NCBI GenBank assembly: GCA_018376855.1
Contig: JAHAAN010000070.1
Span: 1-9,409, forward strand
Direction of reading: 5' to 3'
Source: Clostridiales bacterium
Lineage (GTDB): Bacteria > Bacillota > Clostridia > Christensenellales > QALW01
DNA length: 9,409 nucleotides
Under the pieces are notes generated by a model. That model searched no databases, was not told where the DNA came from, and saw only the letters and a list, made by a program, of their open reading frames with translations. The position numbers and the translations under genes are program-made. Shown piece by piece: positions 5,406-9,409 of the stretch; position 1 is the stretch's first letter, and each line of letters starts with the position of its first letter.

Positions 5406-6335
5406 TTATTCTGCGAACATAGGCGTGGAAAGGTAGCGTTCGCCCGTATCGGGAAGAAAAGCTACGATCACTTTTCCCTTGTTCTCCGGCCGCTTTGCCA
5501 GCTCTGCCGCTGCAAATACTGCCGCGCCGGAGGAAATGCCCACTAACAGGCCTTCCTTTCGTGCCAATGTGTTGCCGGTTTTAAAGGCGTCCTCATTTTC
5601 TACGGTAATGATTTCATCGTAAACGGAGGTATCGAGAGTTTCTGGGACAAACCCTGCGCCGATTCCCTGAATGCCGTGAGGGCCGGGAGTGCCCTTTGAA
5701 AGCACGGGGGAGCCTGCCGGCTCCACTGCAACGATCTTTATTGCCGGGTTCTGCTCTTTTAAGTATTTTCCCACGCCCGAAATTGTTCCGCCGGTGCCTA
5801 CACCTGCAACAAAAATGTCCACTTTTCCTTCCGTGTCCCGCCATATTTCAGGGCCTGTGGTGCGATAGTGCGCGTTTGGGTTGGCGGGGTTGGTAAACTG
5901 GCTCGGAATAAAGCTGTGCGGGGTTTCCGCTGCAAGCTGCTGGGCCTTTTCAATGGCGCCCTTCATCCCCTTGGCGCCTTCTGTCAGCACCAGCTGCGCG
6001 CCGTAGGCCTTTAAAAGATTTCGGCGTTCCACGCTCATCGTTTCCGGCATGGTGAGAATGACTTTGTAGCCTCTGGAGGCCGCCGCTGCGGCAAGGCCGA
6101 TTCCCGTGTTGCCGCTTGTCGGCTCAATGATGACGGAATCGGGTGAGAGAAGTCCTTTCTCTTCTGCATCGTCGATCATTGCTTTGGCGATCCTGTCCTT
6201 TGCGCTTCCGGCAGGGTTAAAAAGCTCAAGCTTTGCCAAAAGCGTTGCGGAGAGGTGTTGTTCCTTTTCATAGTTTGTCAGCTCTAAGAGGGGCGTTTTT
6301 CCGATCAGATCGGTGATCTTTTTAAATGTTTTCAT
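5406..6335 (-). CDS. cysK: Cysteine synthase A (O-acetylserine sulfhydrylase)
   Basis: A 309-residue cytoplasmic PLP enzyme that makes L-cysteine and acetate from O-acetylserine and sulfide, the last step of cysteine synthesis. The PLP lysine is K46 in [15 protein letters not shown] (40-54). The substrate loop is [12 protein letters not shown] (71-82), the phosphate-binding glycines are GTGGTISG (180-187), and the pyridine-contacting serine lies in GISSGAAV (267-274). The C-terminal [13 protein letters not shown] is diagnostic of CysK rather than cystathionine beta-synthase. Full length, nothing missing. AAAGGAGA sits just ahead of the ATG at 6335. The gene stands alone, without cysE beside it, and follows a leader of about 310 nt with a consensus promoter, an inverted repeat and a Cys-Cys leader ORF. 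Cysteine-responsive control is therefore likely. Confidence 0.96.
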   Translation of the reverse strand: MKTFKKITDLIGKTPLLELTNYEKEQHLSATLLAKLELFNPAGSAKDRIAKAMIDDAEEKGLLSPDSVIIEPTSGNTGIGLAAAAASRGYKVILTMPETMSVERRNLLKAYGAQLVLTEGAKGMKGAIEKAQQLAAETPHSFIPSQFTNPANPNAHYRTTGPEIWRDTEGKVDIFVAGVGTGGTISGVGKYLKEQNPAIKIVAVEPAGSPVLSKGTPGPHGIQGIGAGFVPETLDTSVYDEIITVENEDAFKTGNTLARKEGLLVGISSGAAVFAAAELAKRPENKGKVIVAFLPDTGERYLSTPMFAE

Positions 6336-6523
6336 TTTTATATCTCCTTTAAATTTAAATATTTATTGCTTTTTATAGCGGAGGCAAGGTCGAAGCTGTA
6401 TGGCTTGAAAGACTGCTGCTTTTTATTTCCGCATATTGCGTTTCCTTTTGCGGGCATTTTTTTAATGAAGAACAGTGCAATCGCTGCGTTTTCTGCTCTT
6501 TGAGCAGGTTGATTTATATGGGC
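6336..6523 (-). promoter_or_regulatory. cysK untranslated leader, downstream part
   Basis: This is the 188-nt stretch between the leader ORF and cysK. It contains a perfect 6-bp hairpin with a triloop (CTGCTC 6493-6498 with GAGCAG 6502-6507 on the plus strand). It also has a direct repeat of TGCTTTTTAT (6367-6376 and 6417-6426, plus strand), 50 bp apart. I see no T-box, SAM-riboswitch or other named riboswitch core. A 39-codon frame (6457-6338) ends 2 nt before cysK but has no ribosome binding site. Confidence 0.5.
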
Positions 6524-6607
6524 TTAGAAAAACAGGCGTTCTCTGTTTTTTTTGTTATGTGTGTTTTGGAACCATAGGCAACATCGTTTGTATAAACCGA
6601 CAGTCAT
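6524..6607 (-). CDS. Cys-Cys leader peptide upstream of cysK (27 codons, newly noticed)
   Basis: Minus-strand ATG at 6607-6605, TAA at 6526-6524. The start is preceded by TAAGGAG (6623-6617) 9 nt away, a site as good as those of the real genes here. The peptide begins MTVGLYKRCCLWFQ and ends NRERLFF. Residues 9 and 10 are adjacent cysteines (codons TGT TGC), then Leu and Trp. The second half is rich in Asn, Lys and Arg. It lies about 40 nt after the predicted transcription start and 188 nt before cysK. Tandem codons for the amino acid that the downstream enzyme makes are the hallmark of leader-peptide attenuation, and cysteine-rich leader ORFs are known as cysteine-responsive attenuators in mycobacteria. 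No homology is claimed. It could instead be a small protein in its own right. Confidence 0.6.
   Translation of the reverse strand: MTVGLYKRCCLWFQNTHNKKNRERLFF
6528..6550. terminator. Hairpin overlapping the end of the leader ORF (attenuator candidate)
   Basis: AAAAACAG (6528-6535) pairs with CTGTTTTT (6543-6550) over 8 bp with a 7-nt loop. In the cysK direction its 3' arm is the U-rich part and is followed by CTAA, the leader stop. On the plus strand three more Ts follow. Only three pairs are G-C or C-G next to five A-T, so it is a weak terminator. Confidence 0.35.
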
Positions 6608-6622
6608 AAGAGTGATCTCCTT

Positions 6623-6654
6623 ATTCCTATTAAACCTACTGATATTATAGGAAT
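6623..6654. promoter_or_regulatory. Perfect 8-bp inverted repeat at the cysK transcription start (operator candidate)
   Basis: ATTCCTAT (6623-6630) and ATAGGAAT (6647-6654) are exact complements separated by 16 bp. One arm covers the predicted +1 just after the -10, and the other overlaps the leader ORF ribosome binding site. A further CCTA (6635-6638) lies inside. The place and symmetry suit a repressor. In Bacillota, cysteine genes including cysK are repressed by the Rrf2-family regulator CymR, but I cannot confirm that this is its site. Confidence 0.5.
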
Positions 6655-6655
6655 T

Positions 6656-6684
6656 ATTATAACACTGGTTTGAAGCAATGTCAA
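6656..6684 (-). promoter_or_regulatory. cysK promoter, fully consensus
   Basis: On the minus strand TTGACA (6684-6679) and TATAAT (6661-6656) are separated by exactly 17 bp, a perfect sigma-70/sigma-A promoter. The predicted transcription start is near 6649. A promoter this strong usually needs active repression, which fits the inverted repeat lying on its start site. Confidence 0.88.
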
Positions 6685-6716
6685 CCGTATTTTTAAAAGT
6701 ATATTTTAAAATTTAA

Positions 6717-6740
6717 GGGTTATAAGCCCGTTTTTTTTTT
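6717..6740 (+). terminator. Small hairpin followed by ten T
   Basis: GGGTT (6717-6721) pairs with AGCCC (6725-6729), four Watson-Crick pairs and one wobble, with a 3-nt loop. It is followed by G and a run of ten T. It has the form of a minimal plus-strand terminator. It sits between the cysK promoter and the transporter promoter, where it would stop rightward readthrough over the cysK control region. Confidence 0.4.
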
Positions 6741-6749
6741 ATTTTGACC

Positions 6750-6780
6750 TTGTTTTTTATACAAAAATGTATTAAAATAC
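6750..6780 (+). promoter_or_regulatory. Candidate promoter and dyad of the transporter operon
   Basis: TTGTTT (6750-6755) and TAAAAT (6773-6778) are 17 bp apart. A better -35, TTGACC (6744-6749), is too far at 23 bp. GTATT-AA-AATAC (6769-6780) is a short dyad over the -10, and an opposite ATAC half-site lies at 6759-6762, so a regulator could act here. No T-box or riboswitch fits in the roughly 50-nt leader. Confidence 0.4.
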
Positions 6781-6836
6781 AAAAGCTATTATTTTTTAAT
6801 GGAATAAAGCGTGAAAAAGAAAAAGGAGGAGACATT

Positions 6837-7802
6837 ATGAAAAAAATCATAGCTGTAATGGCGGCGTGCGCTGCGCTTTGCATGGGTTTAATGACCGGCT
6901 GCGGCAGTGAAAGTGCGGATTATACCGTTGGAATCGTCCAGCTCGTAGAGCATACGGCGCTTGGCGAGGCGAACAGGGGCTTTCAGGAGGAGCTGAACCG
7001 CCTGATGAAAGAGGCGGGGAAGACTGTTAAGATCAATAATCAGATTGCATCGGGCGATCAGTCTTCCTGCCAGACCTGCGCAAAAGTGCTGATTTCCAAC
7101 AAGGTGGATTTAATTTTGGGTATTGCAACAACTGCGGCGCAGGCAGTAGCGGGCGAAACGCAGTCTATACCGGTTTTGTTCACTGCTGTAACGGATGGGG
7201 TCGATGCGCATTTGGTGGAGAGCAACGAGATTCCAGGCGGGAATGTGAGCGGAACGTCCGATCTGAATCCGGTTGCGAAGCAGATGGACGTTATTACGAA
7301 AATGGTGCCCGGCATTACCAAGCTGGGGGTTCTTTATAACGTTGCGGAATCCAATTCCAAAATTCAGCTTAATATGGTAAAGGATTTCTGCCAAGAAAAC
7401 AATATTGAAGTTGTGGAAGGCGGCATTACTGCTATTACAGAGGTTGAAGCCGCGTTCTTAAAGATGAAGGATGTGCAGGCGATTTATATCCCGACGGATA
7501 ATATGATAGCCAACGGCGCGGCGACCATTCATGCGAAGAACATGGATATGGGGCTTAAGCTGCCTATCGTGTGCGGTGAAATCGGCATGAATGATATCTG
7601 CGGCATTGCTACATACGGCGTGGATTACTATCAGCTGGGCAAGCAGACGGCTAAAATGGCTTTTGATATCCTTGTCAACGGCGCGGATATTTCAAAAATG
7701 CCCGTTACGATTTTGGAGGATACCCCCTTTAAGATCAACCAGCAGGTTGCGGATGAGATCGGCTTTACCATTCCGCAGGCCGTGCTTGATTTAGCGGAGT
7801 AA
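6837..7802 (+). CDS. trpX: ABC transporter substrate-binding lipoprotein, TrpX type
   Basis: A 321-residue extracytoplasmic lipoprotein that would deliver its ligand to the permease encoded next. The signal peptide ends in the lipobox LMTGC with the lipidated cysteine at residue 22. The mature part has the periplasmic-binding fold of the ABC_sub_bind family: YTVGIVQLVEHTALGEANRGF (29-49), GIATTAAQAVAG (95-106), PVLFTAVTD (112-120), GGNVSGTSD (134-142), YIPTDNMIANGA and ATYGVDYYQLGKQTAKMA. Some members of this family bind tryptophan, but most are untested, so the ligand here is inferred only. The ATG at 6837 follows a perfect AAGGAGG (6823-6829). An in-frame ATG at 6744 would lie inside the promoter region and spoil the signal peptide, so it is rejected. 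Confidence 0.85.
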   Translation: MKKIIAVMAACAALCMGLMTGCGSESADYTVGIVQLVEHTALGEANRGFQEELNRLMKEAGKTVKINNQIASGDQSSCQTCAKVLISNKVDLILGIATTAAQAVAGETQSIPVLFTAVTDGVDAHLVESNEIPGGNVSGTSDLNPVAKQMDVITKMVPGITKLGVLYNVAESNSKIQLNMVKDFCQENNIEVVEGGITAITEVEAAFLKMKDVQAIYIPTDNMIANGAATIHAKNMDMGLKLPIVCGEIGMNDICGIATYGVDYYQLGKQTAKMAFDILVNGADISKMPVTILEDTPFKINQQVADEIGFTIPQAVLDLAE

Positions 7803-7829
7803 CAGTAAGAATTTTAAAGGGAGAGACCA

Positions 7830-8783
7830 ATGGTTATTTTAGATTCCTTGTTATCAGGCGCAGGTCAGGGGCTGCAATGGGCGATCCTGGCGCTGGGCGT
7901 ATATATTTCTTTCAGATTGCTCGATTTTCCGGATCTGACCTGCGAAGGCAGCTTTACCTGCGGCGGCGCAACCGCTGCGGCTTTGATCATTGCAGGCGTG
8001 AACCCGTGGCTGGCAACGATCGGAGCCATCTTTGCCGGCGCTTTGGCCGGAATGATAACGGGGCTTCTGAACACCAAATTGAAGATTCCGGGTATCTTGG
8101 CGGGAATCCTTACGCAGATTGCGCTGTATTCAGTTAATCTCCGCATCATGGGTTCGCCTAACCTGCCGCTTCTGCGCAAAACCACCGTTATTACGGATAC
8201 ACAGTCGCTGATCAGAGCCGTTTGCTTTTGGAACGATGGAATGACGAATGTTAAAATGTATGCGGATCTGCTGTTGGGCGTTGTGGTCGCGCTGGGCGTG
8301 GTAGGGCTGATGTATTGGTATTTCGGGACGCAGTCCGGAAGTGCGATCCGCGCGACGGGGGATAACGAAAAAATGTGCCGCGCACAGGGAATCAATACCG
8401 ATAATACAAAGCTTCTTGGCCTGATGATCAGCAATGCGCTAATCGCCTTCGGCGGCGCGCTTGTGGCGCAGTCGCAGAGCAATGCGGACGCGCAGATGGG
8501 AATCGGTTCTATCGTGATCGGCCTTGCGTCCGTTATTATCGGAGAAGCGTTTTTTGGCAAGTCGCGCTCCTTCTTTGTTAAGCTGCTCGGAATCGTAGCG
8601 GGAAGCGTGCTGTATCGCATTATTATTACCTTGGTGCTCAGTGCTCAGCTGATGGAGGCTTCCGATCTGAAGCTCTTGACGGCCGTTATGGTCGTGATCG
8701 CGCTCAGCCTTCCGTTGTTGAAAACAAAGCTGTTTCACAAAAAGAAAGCAGTAAGCGGCCGGTCTGGGCAGGAAGGACATTGA
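7830..8783 (+). CDS. trpY: ABC transporter permease, TrpY type (BPD_transp_2)
   Basis: A 317-residue integral membrane permease with about eight to ten hydrophobic segments, of the branched-chain-type permease family. It begins LLSGAGQGLQWAILALGVYISFR, typical of the partners of TrpX-like binding proteins, followed by DFPDLTCEGSFTCGGATAA (33-51). The cytoplasmic coupling region is SGSAIRATGDNEKMCRAQGI, in which the RATG-N-M-R-A-G-I words are the permease's contact with the ATPase. The C-terminus is a basic, hydrophilic cytoplasmic tail. The start follows AAAGGGAGAG (7816-7825), 27 nt after the trpX stop. The stop lies one base before the ATP-binding gene. Full length, no defects. Confidence 0.87.
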   Translation: MVILDSLLSGAGQGLQWAILALGVYISFRLLDFPDLTCEGSFTCGGATAAALIIAGVNPWLATIGAIFAGALAGMITGLLNTKLKIPGILAGILTQIALYSVNLRIMGSPNLPLLRKTTVITDTQSLIRAVCFWNDGMTNVKMYADLLLGVVVALGVVGLMYWYFGTQSGSAIRATGDNEKMCRAQGINTDNTKLLGLMISNALIAFGGALVAQSQSNADAQMGIGSIVIGLASVIIGEAFFGKSRSFFVKLLGIVAGSVLYRIIITLVLSAQLMEASDLKLLTAVMVVIALSLPLLKTKLFHKKKAVSGRSGQEGH

Positions 8784-8784
8784 T

Positions 8785-9409
8785 ATGCTGAAAATAGAAC
8801 ATCTGGTAAAAATCTTTTATCCTGGCACGATCAATGAGAAGTGTGCGATCGACGATCTTTCGCTGGAAATTCATGACGGCGACTTTATCACCGTGATCGG
8901 CGGAAACGGAGCGGGGAAGTCAACGCTGCTGAATTTGATCAGCGGCGTGTATCAGGCGGATGCGGGAAGCATTTGTTTGGACGGCAAGGATATTACGGCG
9001 CTTGCTGAGCATAAGCGCGCGCGGTATATGGGCAGAGTGTTTCAGGATCCGATGCTCGGCACGGCGGCCAGCATGGCGATTCAGGAAAATTTAGCGTTGG
9101 CGTATCACAGAGGCCAGCGAAAGACGCTGCGCTGGGCGGTGGATAAAAAGGAACATGCTTTTTACCGCGAACAGCTTCAGCGGCTGGGGCTGGGACTGGA
9201 GGATCGCATGACGGCTAAGGTGGGGCTTCTCAGCGGCGGCCAGCGGCAGGCGCTCACGCTTCTGATGGCAACGATCCGGCAGCCGCGTCTTTTGCTGCTG
9301 GATGAGCATACGGCGGCGCTGGATCCTAAAACGGCGCAGAAGGTCATGGAGCTTACAGAGGAAATTGCCGGCGAAAACCATTTAACCACAGTGATGATTA
9401 CGCATAATA
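8785..9409 (+). CDS. trpZ: ABC transporter ATP-binding protein, TrpZ type (3' end off window)
   Basis: The first 208 residues of the ATPase that powers the transporter. Walker A is GGNGAGKS (39-46), the Q-loop is Q87 in VFQDP, the signature is LSGGQ (149-153), Walker B is LLLLDE (169-174), the D-loop is ALDP, and the H-loop histidine is H207 at the very end of the window. Family members are about 260 residues, so roughly 50 are missing. The spelling LLDEHTAALDP, with His after the catalytic Glu, is typical of the TrpZ-like group. The start is one base after the trpY stop, with GGAAGGA (8771-8777) inside the end of trpY, so the two are co-translated. The operon may continue beyond the window. 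Confidence 0.92.
   Translation, partial: MLKIEHLVKIFYPGTINEKCAIDDLSLEIHDGDFITVIGGNGAGKSTLLNLISGVYQADAGSICLDGKDITALAEHKRARYMGRVFQDPMLGTAASMAIQENLALAYHRGQRKTLRWAVDKKEHAFYREQLQRLGLGLEDRMTAKVGLLSGGQRQALTLLMATIRQPRLLLLDEHTAALDPKTAQKVMELTEEIAGENHLTTVMITHN

Noticed and set aside
6338..6457. A 39-codon minus-strand frame (ATG at 6457) ending 2 nt before cysK, with one Cys codon
   Set aside because: There is no ribosome binding site in front of the ATG, only A/T-rich sequence with TTCATT, and an open frame of 40 codons is not rare by chance. It would be worth revisiting only if conserved in relatives.
6336..6655. A T-box or SAM riboswitch in the long cysK leader
   Set aside because: I could not find a T-box bulge sequence, a specifier loop or a SAM-riboswitch core. 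The leader is better explained by the Cys-Cys ORF and its hairpins. A covariance-model search (Infernal/Rfam) would settle it.
1..9409. CRISPR arrays, insertion sequences, prophage, tRNA or rRNA genes
   Set aside because: No regularly spaced repeats, transposase or phage-like genes, cloverleaf-type sequences or rRNA motifs were seen on reading both strands.

Overview
The window looks like a chromosomal segment of a low-to-mid GC Bacillota, most likely an anaerobic member of Clostridia. The evidence is strong AGGAGG-type ribosome binding sites in front of nearly every gene, A+T-rich spacers with sigma-A-like promoters, the tight trmN6-rsmI pair, a YugP-type membrane metallopeptidase, and a surface protein with a C-terminal hydrophobic segment plus basic tail of a kind common in gut clostridia. 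Species cannot be named from the sequence. Most genes are ordinary core genes. The accessory-looking material lies in the intergenic regions.

Layout, left to right. (1) The 5' two thirds of asnS (asparaginyl-tRNA synthetase) run leftward off the window edge. A 209-bp divergent region follows, with a promoter for each side, a dyad and a perfect 9-mer DnaA box. (2) A rightward run holds a yugP-like zinc metallopeptidase, a grpB-family gene with a long hairpin directly upstream of its ribosome binding site, and the trmN6-rsmI RNA-modification pair, which has its own promoter. (3) A 599-bp non-coding stretch holds a GC-rich, strongly self-complementary element, a strong terminator hairpin and the promoter of the next gene. 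(4) A secreted, probably membrane- or wall-anchored protein of unknown function is followed by two back-to-back terminators that separate it from the convergent cysK. (5) cysK (cysteine synthase, leftward) has a long leader of about 310 nt starting at a fully consensus promoter. (6) A divergent, rightward ABC transporter operon of the TrpXYZ type (lipoprotein, permease, ATPase) runs off the right edge.

The most interesting part is the cysK leader. It has a TTGACA-17-TATAAT promoter and a perfect 8-bp inverted repeat covering the predicted transcription start. It then has a previously unlisted 27-codon ORF with an excellent ribosome binding site and adjacent Cys-Cys codons. A hairpin overlaps the end of that ORF, and one of its arms could instead pair with downstream sequence. 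Together this looks like two layers of cysteine control, a repressor operator plus a leader-peptide attenuator. That reading is inference from sequence alone.
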